Assembly: GCA_024102975.1 (NCBI GenBank)
Contig: JAGFJD010000259.1
Coordinates: forward strand, 1-42,158
Length of the DNA: 42,158 bases
Reading direction: 5' to 3'
Source of the DNA: Phaeodactylibacter sp.
Lineage (GTDB): Bacteria > Bacteroidota > Bacteroidia > Chitinophagales > Saprospiraceae
This document shows positions 31,944-39,456 of this stretch, in pieces (position 1 is the first letter of the stretch; every line of letters starts with the position of its first letter). The position numbers were made by a program, and so were the translations under genes. The notes under the pieces are model-generated. The model saw only the letters and a program-made list of their open reading frames with translations. It was not told the origin of the DNA and made no database searches.

Positions 31944-31960
31944 TAGTGCGCCGGGCACTA
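31944..31960 (-). terminator. probable terminator of the M1 peptidase gene
   Basis: TAGTGC (31944-31949) and GCACTA (31955-31960) form a 6-bp stem with a 5-base loop, 6 bases past the stop codon at 31966. On the minus strand it is followed by the T-rich GTGTTTATATTTC. The stem is short, so confidence is moderate. Confidence 0.45.
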
Positions 31961-31965
31961 AGCTG

Positions 31966-34900
31966 TTAAAACTCCAATCTATCGACCATCCGCCACGGAT
32001 TAAACCGCTGCAAATCCACACTAAACGCCACCCGCTTCCAGTAATCCCCTCTTTCCACATACCGATCCTGGATATTTTTTGAATTGATCAGGGGAAAGTA
32101 AATAGCGATGGCGTCATTGAACGCTCCCAGCATCAATCCCCCGCTCCACAGCATTTGATCTTTGAAAGCATCCTCCGCCCCGGTGGGCATGGCGTTGTCG
32201 AAATAGCCGAAGTCGAAATAAGGCTTTAAAGGCAGCCAGGAAACCAAATCCTTTGGCAAGTCCGCCTTCAGGTTGGCGGCGACGATGAAGCTGTTGCTGC
32301 GCCCCAGGCTGAAGCCGCTGCCGATGACATTTTTAAAGCCGCCGTCGCGGATGCTCACCTGCTGTAGCCAGAGCCCTTCCGAATCGCTGCGGCCCAGGTA
32401 GAAATCGTCGAAGCGGTAGTCGTTGAAACCCTGGGAGATTAGGTTGAAGGCACCGGGGGCGATATAGCCGGCGCTGCGTTCAGAATGGTAGAGGAAAGCC
32501 CCGCCGAAGAGGCGCAGGCTGATATTGCGTTTGTGCTGGTAGGTGTAATTGCCTTCCCACTCCAGGGAGGCCTTCAGGTAGCGCTGCGCCTGCCTGAAGG
32601 GGTTGTTGTAGGCCTGGTGTTCGAGGGCGGCCCGCCAGTTGTAGGGATTGATGGCGCTGCGCCGTTCTGCCTGGAAGCTGAGTTCCTGGATGGCGCTTTC
32701 CTGCCATACGGCGCCGGCGAATTCGCCGCTGCCGGCGAAACTGAGCCGTTCCTGGCTGAGAAAGATGGTGCGCAACAGAATGGTTTTGTACAGGTTGCTG
32801 GTGGCTGGTTTGGACAGGTTGATCCGCAGGTAAGGTTGCAGGCGGACGTAACGCAGGCGGGTATCGAAAACCTGATTGAAATCATAATGGAAGCTCCGGA
32901 AACTGGCGCCCAGGGTGATGCGCTGGATAAAGTTGCCTTCGGGGTAGAAATTGTAATGGGCGTCGCCGATGCCCGCCGGGATACCGCTGCCCAGCCCGAA
33001 GAAGGGTGCCAGCGCCCACTCCAGCCGTTTCTCCGGGATTGTGGTATTGTATAACAACAGGCCGGGCATCAGCTTGTCGTAGTTGTTCCAGCTGAGCAGG
33101 GGTGCCCAGTAGAAAGTGGTGTGGCGGCTGTCCTCGATGCCGGCGCCGAACTGCAGGCGCAGGGGCTCTATCTTTTTGAACAGCCCATGAGGGCGGATGC
33201 GGTTATCCTGCCGGTACAGGTCGAAAGTGAGCCGCTGCCGGTCGAGCACGACCTCGGTGTAGATGCCGGCGGGGAACGCTACTTCCCGCTCTCCTTCGAA
33301 GCCTTCCACCCAAAGTTCGGCGGCGGGATCGGGGCCCGCCATGGCGCTGACGGGGAGCGGCCCGGCGATATCGCCCTTGTTTTTCAGCCTGACAAAAATG
33401 GAATCCCCGGTTTCTCTTATGCCCGTAATGGCATAGTCTTGTTTTTGACTGGAAAAGAGCAGCCCGTCGAACAGCCAGGGCAGTTTTTTTCCAACCCCTT
33501 CCTCCACGGCCCTGCGAAAGTCTTCCGGCCGGGGGTGGCGAAAGGCCCACTGTTGGTAGTAGGCCTGCATGATGGCGTCGAAGCGTTCGGTGCCTAAATA
33601 AGCTTCCAGGTAGCGCAGGGCCTTGGCCGGAATCTCATAAGCCCCCAGGAAGTAATTGACCTCGCTCAGCTCATCGGAGTGGGTTTCCGGTGCCTGGTTG
33701 ATGCGGCGGCGGGCCTGGTAGAGGTAGGCCAGCTCGAAGATGTCCGTTTCGGAGGTACGCATCAGGAAGTCGGGCAGGTAGCCAAAGCCGGCCTGGCCGT
33801 AGTACTGGCGGCTGTAGCGGTGGTCGTAGTAGCTGTTGAGGCCTTCGTCCATCCAGGCGTGAGTCCGTTCGTTGGAAGCAAGGATGGCATAGAACCAGTT
33901 GTGCCCCACCTCGTGGGCGATGAGTTCGTCGAGCGACTGGGCGTCGCCGGTCAGGCCGCAGTTGGTGATCATGGGGTACTCCATGCCGCCGCCGGCGCCC
34001 AGGGCGGTTTGCACGGCGGTGGCCTGCGGGTAGGGATATTCGCCGACATGTTGGGAATAGAAGGCGACGGACCGTTTGACGTAACCTGCCGCCTCTTTCC
34101 ACAATTCCTGTTCCGCCTGGGTGAAAAAGGCCCAGCAATCCACGGTCCTGCCTGACGGAAGCCGGAGCGTATCTTTTTGCACCATAAAACGCTTGTCGGC
34201 GAACCAGGCGAAGTCGTGTACCCGCTCTGCCGTGAAGCGGATGGTTTTCAGGCGGGGGCTGGACGGGGGAAAGCCCAGCTGAGGTGCTTCCTCACCGGAC
34301 AGGGCGCGAAGGTGCGCGCTGCTGATCCTTATCTGTTCTTCCAGAAAGCCCCGCTCGCTTTCCGTTTCCAGGGTGCCGGTGGCCGCCACCAGGTAGTTTT
34401 CCGGCAGGGTGAAACGGACGTCGAAACTGCCGAATTCCGAGTAAAACTCGCCCATGTCGAGATAGGGCATAGCGTGCCAGCCCTGCTCGTCGTAAACGGC
34501 AGGTTTCGGATACCATTGAGTAGCCTGATAAGCCTGCCCCTCGTGGCCCAGGCGTGAGAAAGTGCGGGGCAGCTGCACCCGGAAAGGGGTGGTTATCAGA
34601 ATCTGTTTCCCGGCAGCCAGCGGCTCGTTCAGCACCAGCACGGCGATATCCGGGTGCCGGGGGTGCAGTGCCCAGCGGGCGGGACTTTCATTTACTTCGA
34701 AATCCAGGCTGTCGATACCGCCCAATTCGCTATCTTCCGCGAAAAAAAAGCGGCTTTGGTTCATCCGCTCCTGTTGCCGGGCAAAAGCAGTCTGGCGGCT
34801 GCGGTAAGCGTTCGGCCAGAGGTGAAACCAGAGGCTGTCCAGGGCGCGGGGGGCGTTGTTTTGATAGGAAATGGCCACGTGCCCCTGGAGCTGGTGCGCC

Positions 34901-35088
34901 TCGTCGTCCAGCCGGACATCAATTTGGTACTGCACATCCTGCTGGAAATAACTGCCCTGAGCCGTAAGGCGGGGCAAGGCCAGGAGCAAAGCAAAAAAGC
35001 CGGGAAGGCAAAAGAAACATAGCCTTTGCCCTTTTTGCCACAATTCCTGCCTGGCAAAAAGACGGGCCCGCAGGGTGTAAAAATTCAC
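31966..35088 (-). CDS. exported M1-family (gluzincin) metallopeptidase with C-terminal outer-membrane-like region
   Basis: About 1040 residues counted from a GTG at 35088. After a signal-like segment (LCFFCLPGFFALLLALPRLTAQ) comes an M1 aminopeptidase N-type core. It has GGGMEYPMI as the exopeptidase-like motif, HEVGHNW as the zinc site (about residues 392-396 by this start) and DEGLNSYY with the third ligand Glu. Residues about 650-1040 are beta-rich with alternating aromatic patterns, including YNTTIPEKRLEWALAPFFGL and RYLKASLEWEGNYTYQHKRN. They resemble the barrel-like C-terminal region of Bacteroidota M1 proteins. It would trim peptides at or outside the outer membrane. The start is uncertain: no ATG suits the signal peptide, a TTG at 35043 is another option, and in-frame sequence further upstream reads through a repeat. 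Confidence 0.88.
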   Translation of the reverse strand: MNFYTLRARLFARQELWQKGQRLCFFCLPGFFALLLALPRLTAQGSYFQQDVQYQIDVRLDDEAHQLQGHVAISYQNNAPRALDSLWFHLWPNAYRSRQTAFARQQERMNQSRFFFAEDSELGGIDSLDFEVNESPARWALHPRHPDIAVLVLNEPLAAGKQILITTPFRVQLPRTFSRLGHEGQAYQATQWYPKPAVYDEQGWHAMPYLDMGEFYSEFGSFDVRFTLPENYLVAATGTLETESERGFLEEQIRISSAHLRALSGEEAPQLGFPPSSPRLKTIRFTAERVHDFAWFADKRFMVQKDTLRLPSGRTVDCWAFFTQAEQELWKEAAGYVKRSVAFYSQHVGEYPYPQATAVQTALGAGGGMEYPMITNCGLTGDAQSLDELIAHEVGHNWFYAILASNERTHAWMDEGLNSYYDHRYSRQYYGQAGFGYLPDFLMRTSETDIFELAYLYQARRRINQAPETHSDELSEVNYFLGAYEIPAKALRYLEAYLGTERFDAIMQAYYQQWAFRHPRPEDFRRAVEEGVGKKLPWLFDGLLFSSQKQDYAITGIRETGDSIFVRLKNKGDIAGPLPVSAMAGPDPAAELWVEGFEGEREVAFPAGIYTEVVLDRQRLTFDLYRQDNRIRPHGLFKKIEPLRLQFGAGIEDSRHTTFYWAPLLSWNNYDKLMPGLLLYNTTIPEKRLEWALAPFFGLGSGIPAGIGDAHYNFYPEGNFIQRITLGASFRSFHYDFNQVFDTRLRYVRLQPYLRINLSKPATSNLYKTILLRTIFLSQERLSFAGSGEFAGAVWQESAIQELSFQAERRSAINPYNWRAALEHQAYNNPFRQAQRYLKASLEWEGNYTYQHKRNISLRLFGGAFLYHSERSAGYIAPGAFNLISQGFNDYRFDDFYLGRSDSEGLWLQQVSIRDGGFKNVIGSGFSLGRSNSFIVAANLKADLPKDLVSWLPLKPYFDFGYFDNAMPTGAEDAFKDQMLWSGGLMLGAFNDAIAIYFPLINSKNIQDRYVERGDYWKRVAFSVDLQRFNPWRMVDRLEF

Positions 35089-35090
35089 AA

Positions 35091-35129
35091 CGCCTTCGTG
35101 CCATCTTTGTGTCTTTGTGTCTTCGTGGC
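35091..35129 (-). repeat. short CTTTGTGTC-type intergenic repeat
   Basis: The stretch reads CGCCTTCGTGCCATCTTTGTG, shown here in part only, then TCTTTGTGTCTTCGTGGC. It has three near-identical CTTTGTG/CTTCGTG units. It is a known kind of repeat between bacterial genes and resembles the core of the elements at 6785 and 8504. It sits between the divergent starts at 35088 and 35168, which shows that the M1 peptidase frame there is not coding. Confidence 0.5.
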
Positions 35130-35167
35130 ATATCAAAAGGCGGCAGTCATGTACAAAATCATCAACC

Positions 35168-35713
35168 ATGCTCAAAATTAAGAGGATAACCTGGATATTG
35201 ATGCTTTCTATAGTCGTTTTCCTGCAAATCGGCGCAGCGCAGGACGGCTTTTTCCCCCAGAGCTGGGAAGGGCGCTGGGCCGGCAACCTGCAGGTCTTCA
35301 ATCCCGACGGCAAGGTGCAGGATGTGCCAATGCAACTGCTCATCGAACCCCGGGACAGCGCCCACAGCTGGACGATCATCTACGGCAAGGGCGAGGAGGC
35401 CGACCGGCGCGAATACCTGCTCCGGCCCGTCATCCCGGAGCGCGGCCTGTACAGCATTGACGAACGGAATTCCATCGTGCTCGACGCCATCTACATCGGC
35501 GGCAAACTCTGCAGCCGCTTCGAGGTAGCCGGCAACCTGCTGCTCAGCACGGTGGAACTCCAGGGCGACGGCCTGCACTATGAGATCGTCTCCGGCAGGC
35601 TGGAACCCCGGAACATCACCGGCGGGGAGGAGCGGGAGGGGGAAGATGTCCCGGAGGTGAAGTCCTACCCGGTGGTGGTGCGACAGGTGGCGGTGTTGAT
35701 GAGGAGGGGGTAG
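35168..35713 (+). CDS. exported hypothetical protein
   Basis: A 181-residue protein. MLKIKRITWILMLSIVVFLQ is a signal peptide, cleaved probably after AAQ. The mature part begins FPQSWEGRWAGNLQVFNPDG, then QDVPMQLLIEPRDSAHSWTI and YLLRPVIPERGLYSIDERNS. The strand pattern and the WxGxWxGxL opening resemble lipocalin-like or FABP-type small barrels. No catalytic motif is visible. The start at 35168 is divergent from the M1 peptidase gene, with repeat DNA between them. The role is unknown. Confidence 0.75.
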   Translation: MLKIKRITWILMLSIVVFLQIGAAQDGFFPQSWEGRWAGNLQVFNPDGKVQDVPMQLLIEPRDSAHSWTIIYGKGEEADRREYLLRPVIPERGLYSIDERNSIVLDAIYIGGKLCSRFEVAGNLLLSTVELQGDGLHYEIVSGRLEPRNITGGEEREGEDVPEVKSYPVVVRQVAVLMRRG

Positions 35714-35929
35714 GAAGAAGATGGACTCATTGTTGAATGGTTATATGGCTATATTGTTATGGCAGCCATACGGCTATGGAACCATCTTCCCGTTCAATGG
35801 CACGATGCTAAACTGTGCCTCCCTGGGGCGGGCGTTAGGCGCCTGTTGAGTACTCCATTAGGCCCGGGATGCCCCAAAACCTACAGCCTAAAACCGGGTA
35901 AAGGGCACAACAAGGAATCGCGCCCCCAT
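35714..35929. other. intergenic stretch with inverted repeats
   Basis: This lies between convergent genes. GAAGATGG just after the 35713 stop is mirrored by CCATCTTC about 60 bases later, with repeated ATGGCTAT-like units between (TATATGGCTATATTG, CCATACGGCTATGG). A cruciform or bidirectional terminator is possible. No gene is seen. Confidence 0.45.
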
Positions 35930-36454
35930 TCAATCTCCCGCCAGTGCCCGGGCGAACATAGACAGCACCATGTCTACATCTAGTTTATTCCAGCCCAGGC
36001 TGCCCTGGGTGAAGGTAAAAGATGCGTCAAAAACGCCTGTTTGCGTATTGATTAAACGGGCGTTGAAATAAGAGAAAGAGCGCCTGTTGGTTGAAAGGCC
36101 TGAGTCGTATTCGTATCTGAGGATATAATCCGCCGGCTTTTCCTGGAAGAGTTCGAGCGTAACGGGATGAAATTGAGGGATGGTATAAGTTGTATCACTT
36201 GATTGCATGGTGATGCCCATTCCGGTAGGCACTGCGCCTCGCAGGTAGTTATCAGAAACCACGGGTATGCCCTTTTCCAGGAGGTGGTGTTCGAGGCGGC
36301 CCAGGATTACGTCGTTGGTATTGATAGCAACGATCTTTACTGTTTTATCCGGATCGTAATCCGGGCTGCGGACGAACGACTTATTGCTGACGGAAAGGCA
36401 GGAATTGAAGAATAAAAGGGCTGTCAGGATGAGGGGAACGTAGAAAATTTTCAT
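35930..36454 (-). CDS. hypothetical lipoprotein (174 aa)
   Basis: A 174-residue protein with a lipoprotein signal (MKIFYVPLILTALLFFNSC, lipobox FFNSC, Cys19). The mature sequence includes DKTVKIVAINTNDVILGRLE, HHLLEKGIPVVSDNYLRG, ADYILRYEYDSG and SFSYFNARLINTQTGVFDAS. The last is a pattern seen in small lipoproteins of the LPP20/DUF4136-like type, where a helix-strand unit carries a YxLRY and an I/L-N-xx-T-G segment. I cannot name a family with confidence. The upstream intergenic region also serves the divergent gene at 36717. Confidence 0.75.
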   Translation of the reverse strand: MKIFYVPLILTALLFFNSCLSVSNKSFVRSPDYDPDKTVKIVAINTNDVILGRLEHHLLEKGIPVVSDNYLRGAVPTGMGITMQSSDTTYTIPQFHPVTLELFQEKPADYILRYEYDSGLSTNRRSFSYFNARLINTQTGVFDASFTFTQGSLGWNKLDVDMVLSMFARALAGD

Positions 36455-36637
36455 GGCGAACCGTTTTGAAAGTGAAGAATGAGCGCTTGATTGGTTCCAA
36501 AATACAGGCAGTATTTCAATTTTACCGTTAAGAAAAAGTGAACGGCAGTGATGAGACAGGTTAAAAAAACACTAAGAGCCGGGAGCGAAAATGTTAATTC
36601 GAACATGACTCCCCACCAGAACTGTTAAATAATCGGG

Positions 36638-36670
36638 GTGCCGGCGATTGCTTTTCCCTAATGCCGGCAC
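36638..36670. promoter_or_regulatory. 8-bp inverted repeat upstream of the exported protein gene
   Basis: GTGCCGGC (36638-36645) and GCCGGCAC (36663-36670) are perfect complements with a 17-base loop, about 47 bases before the start at 36717. This could be an operator or part of a hairpin in the leader. No regulator is known here. Confidence 0.35.
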
Positions 36671-36716
36671 ATTCAATCTACATTTTTTTCGCAAAAATCA
36701 GGAAAATCACAACAGC

Positions 36717-37409
36717 ATGAAACAGGCCATCACTTTTTTTGCCGCCCTTCTACTGTCCGCCGGGATGCTCAGCGCCCAGGTCGTCGAAGAAGAGCCGGTC
36801 GAAGAACCTTACAAAGACTATAACGAACGCCCCTATCCGGCTACCAATATCCCTCCCTCTCCGGAAGTTGCCGGCTTCATGGCCGAGTTTGAAGACAGCG
36901 AAGTGGGCAACCTGAAAGTTTATTCCGACTTTGACGAACAGCCCTCTTCCGATTACTACTTCGCCGGCGAGAAGATCAGCGCAATTCACAAAGAACTGTT
37001 CACCGCCGAGTTCCGCGAGCTGATCCGGGCCGGGAACGCCTACGCTGCCTACAGCATCAAAGGCAATGCCCGGGAACACTACATCGTCCGCCTGCCCACC
37101 AACAAGGGGCCGAATACGCTCTGGCTGTTCACCGTGGAAGGCGAAATCGTCAAACCCCTCCAGTTGCTGGCCTTCGCCTTCTGCCAAAGCGGTTCCTGCT
37201 ACCAGCAGGACAGCTGGATCACCGACCTCGACGGAGACACCGACCTGGACATCCTCACCAAGTACCGCCGCACCGATGCCTCGTCCCAAAAAGTGATCGA
37301 AAAACAGGAAAGCGTTTACCTCCAGAACAAAGCCGGCGATTTTCAGATGGCGGAGAAGGGCGCGGTGAGCCTGGAACCGGGCAAATATGACATGGAGGGG
37401 CTGGAATAA
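36717..37409 (+). CDS. exported acidic protein with DxDGDxDxD calcium-like motif
   Basis: A 230-residue protein with a signal peptide (MKQAITFFAALLLSAGMLSA). After a proline- and glutamate-rich linker (VVEEEPVEEPYKDYNERPYP), the body has a strand-rich core and, near residue 170, TDLDGDTDLDIL, the pattern of FG-GAP/VCBS-type calcium loops. FCQSGSCYQQD just before it may carry a disulfide. The protein is small for an FG-GAP propeller, so a single calcium loop is likelier. The function is unknown; it probably works in the periplasm or outside. The start at 36717 is set by the signal peptide. Confidence 0.75.
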   Translation: MKQAITFFAALLLSAGMLSAQVVEEEPVEEPYKDYNERPYPATNIPPSPEVAGFMAEFEDSEVGNLKVYSDFDEQPSSDYYFAGEKISAIHKELFTAEFRELIRAGNAYAAYSIKGNAREHYIVRLPTNKGPNTLWLFTVEGEIVKPLQLLAFAFCQSGSCYQQDSWITDLDGDTDLDILTKYRRTDASSQKVIEKQESVYLQNKAGDFQMAEKGAVSLEPGKYDMEGLE

Positions 37410-37500
37410 AAATATTTGCGGGTGGTGCGCAAGGTGATGTTTTGCGGGCTCTACTCCAGTTCCAGCTAATCTGACCGTTTGCCCTGGACGAAGATCATGC

Positions 37501-39384
37501 TTATCGAAGTTTCACCAGCCGGCCGGATTGCGTACTTCCACCCGCCTGTACCGCTACAAAGTACACCCCCGGCGGCCAGCCCGCCAGGTCAATGCGGTGC
37601 CGTGCCCTGCCTCCGTGGAGGCTTAAGCTTTCCCGCCACACGAGCCGCCCCGTGCTGCTCCGGATGCTCAGCCGGGCCAGGCCGGCGGGAAAGCCGTCGA
37701 ACTCCAGGTGCAATACGTCCGTAGCCGGGTTGGGGAACAAACGCAGAGCCGGGGCAGGCTTTGCTGGCCTACTCTCCGCATTTACCAAAATATTTATATT
37801 CACCGCCACCGTGCTGTCGCAGCCATGGGCACTGGCATAGTGCTGGATAAAGGAGGTGTCCTGTTCATACACCACCCCTTGGAAAGGCGTGCCGGCTTGC
37901 AGGGCCGTATCCACCGTCAGGTTGTAAACGGGCCAGGCGGCGAGCTGCAGGGTTATGGTGCTGTCGCAACCCTGCGCGTCGGTGAAGGGAAAGGGGTAGG
38001 CGCCGGGCTCTTTAAAGACGGCGTGCATAAAGTGAAAGGCCCCGCCCTCGCAGAAGCCGGTATCGATGGCGGCAGGGGCAGGCGGGCAGTCGATGGTGGT
38101 AAAAGCGGTGCTGTTGCAGCCCTCCGCCGCGCCATAGACATGGTTGTAGGGCACGATGGTGGCGAAAAGCTGAGTGCTGGCCGGCAGGGCCTGGGTAATC
38201 TGGTAGGCCGTGTCCCAGCCCACATCGGTGCGGGGCAGGATGTCTTCCCCTCCGGGAGCTGAGCCGAGCTGCAGGAAGTAGCCGTCAAAGCAGCCTTCGG
38301 CGGGCGGCCAGCGCAGCAGGGGGTAGAGGGTGCTGTCGGGCACGGGCAGCAGCGCCGGGCCGCAGGGGGCAGGGCGGCCGCGGTAGCGGTAGATTTTGCC
38401 CCTCTTGGTACAGAAATAGCCTACCGAATCGCTGGTCATAAAGATTTCCTGGCCCCATATTTCTTCATTGGCAGCCACTTCGGGAATATAGTGCTGCTTC
38501 CAGCTTTCGCCGCCATCGGAAGTGACAAACACCCCCCGGTGAAGCGTTTCGCCTATCCAGCCCAGGCTGTCGTTGGCAAAGTAGATAGACTCGACGCCTA
38601 AGAGCTCATCGCCCATCACTGGGTAGCAGTCCCACTTATCCCCTCCGTCGGTGCTGCGGCAGACGGAATTGTCTTCGGCAGCCACCCAGCCCAGTTGGGG
38701 GGTGAGAAAAAAGACGTCATCATAATCGCGGAACATAGACAACTGCAGCTCCCAGTTTTCGCCCCCGTCGGTGGTGTGGTATAGGCGCCCAGCATGGCTA
38801 GTGGGGCCGGAATTGCCAATTACCCAACCATTGTTTTCGTCTACAAAATGGATTTCCCGGGCGTTTAAATCAGGGCTGGGAGATTGGGCTTGCCAGGTTC
38901 TTCCGCCGTCGGTGGTTTTCTGAGTGGAAACGTTCCAGGCGGAAATCCAGCCGGTGTCGCGGTTGATGAAAAACAGCCCGCCGATGATCCCGTTTTGGCC
39001 GGGCGCTATATCAAAGGCAGACTCGTACCAATCTTCCCCTCCGTTATTAGTCCAATACGTAGAGCTTAAGCTATTAGCGGAGAGGCAGCCGTTTTGTTCG
39101 TCGACAAAAAATAAGTTGTTTGCCCCAGGCCCGGGAGAAGAATAAAGCGTCCAATTGTTGCCACCATCTATGGTCCTCATATAAAAACCATCCTCAATAC
39201 CCCCTGAGACAATATTCAAGCCACAAATCCAGCCAATAGAATCATTAATGAAATGGATGTCCTCAAAAAATGAGAAATTAAAAACGTCTTCATAATCGTC
39301 ATACACCAGCTCCCAGCACTGTCCCCAGCTGGTATTTACCGAAAACAAAATAAAGAACGAGAAAGAAAGAAGATGCCTTTTCAT
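37501..39384 (-). CDS. T9SS-secreted YCF48/BNR-type beta-propeller protein
   Basis: A 627-residue secreted protein. The signal peptide is MKRHLLSFSFFILFSVNTSW. Residues about 20-345 contain six Asp-box-like T/SxDGGxxW repeats: TIDGGNNW, TNNGGEDW, TTDGGRTW, TTDGGENW, STDGGDKW and TSDGGESW. This is the pattern of YCF48-like/BNR propellers. After a fibronectin-like part and two GCDST-containing segments (AQGCDSTITLQL, AHGCDSTVAVNI), both common in Saprospiraceae surface proteins, comes a type A sorting domain (LRLFPNPATDVLHLEFDG, GVYFVAVQAG, RLVKLR). It is exported through T9SS. It lies 72 bases after the larger T9SS gene, with a hairpin between them. Confidence 0.88.
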   Translation of the reverse strand: MKRHLLSFSFFILFSVNTSWGQCWELVYDDYEDVFNFSFFEDIHFINDSIGWICGLNIVSGGIEDGFYMRTIDGGNNWTLYSSPGPGANNLFFVDEQNGCLSANSLSSTYWTNNGGEDWYESAFDIAPGQNGIIGGLFFINRDTGWISAWNVSTQKTTDGGRTWQAQSPSPDLNAREIHFVDENNGWVIGNSGPTSHAGRLYHTTDGGENWELQLSMFRDYDDVFFLTPQLGWVAAEDNSVCRSTDGGDKWDCYPVMGDELLGVESIYFANDSLGWIGETLHRGVFVTSDGGESWKQHYIPEVAANEEIWGQEIFMTSDSVGYFCTKRGKIYRYRGRPAPCGPALLPVPDSTLYPLLRWPPAEGCFDGYFLQLGSAPGGEDILPRTDVGWDTAYQITQALPASTQLFATIVPYNHVYGAAEGCNSTAFTTIDCPPAPAAIDTGFCEGGAFHFMHAVFKEPGAYPFPFTDAQGCDSTITLQLAAWPVYNLTVDTALQAGTPFQGVVYEQDTSFIQHYASAHGCDSTVAVNINILVNAESRPAKPAPALRLFPNPATDVLHLEFDGFPAGLARLSIRSSTGRLVWRESLSLHGGRARHRIDLAGWPPGVYFVAVQAGGSTQSGRLVKLR

Positions 39385-39405
39385 GAGATGAATGAATATA
39401 GGAAA

Positions 39406-39437
39406 GCCCTGAAGCCGTTGCACAACGGCTTCAGGGC
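39406..39437 (-). terminator. strong hairpin between two T9SS cargo genes
   Basis: GCCCTGAAGCCGTTG (39406-39420) and CAACGGCTTCAGGGC (39423-39437) are perfect 15-bp complements with a 2-base loop. On the minus strand only CTTTCC follows, so the T tract is poor. It lies 20 bases past the stop of the upstream gene and 22 bases before the next start codon. It may terminate partly, or protect the mRNA end. Confidence 0.6.
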
Positions 39438-39456
39438 GGTGGTTAGAAAATAGTAT

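Noticed and set aside
35089-35379. N-terminal extension of the M1 peptidase to 35379
   Set aside because: The extension would overlap the divergent gene at 35168 and translate an intergenic CTTTGTGTC repeat, and would bury the signal peptide.
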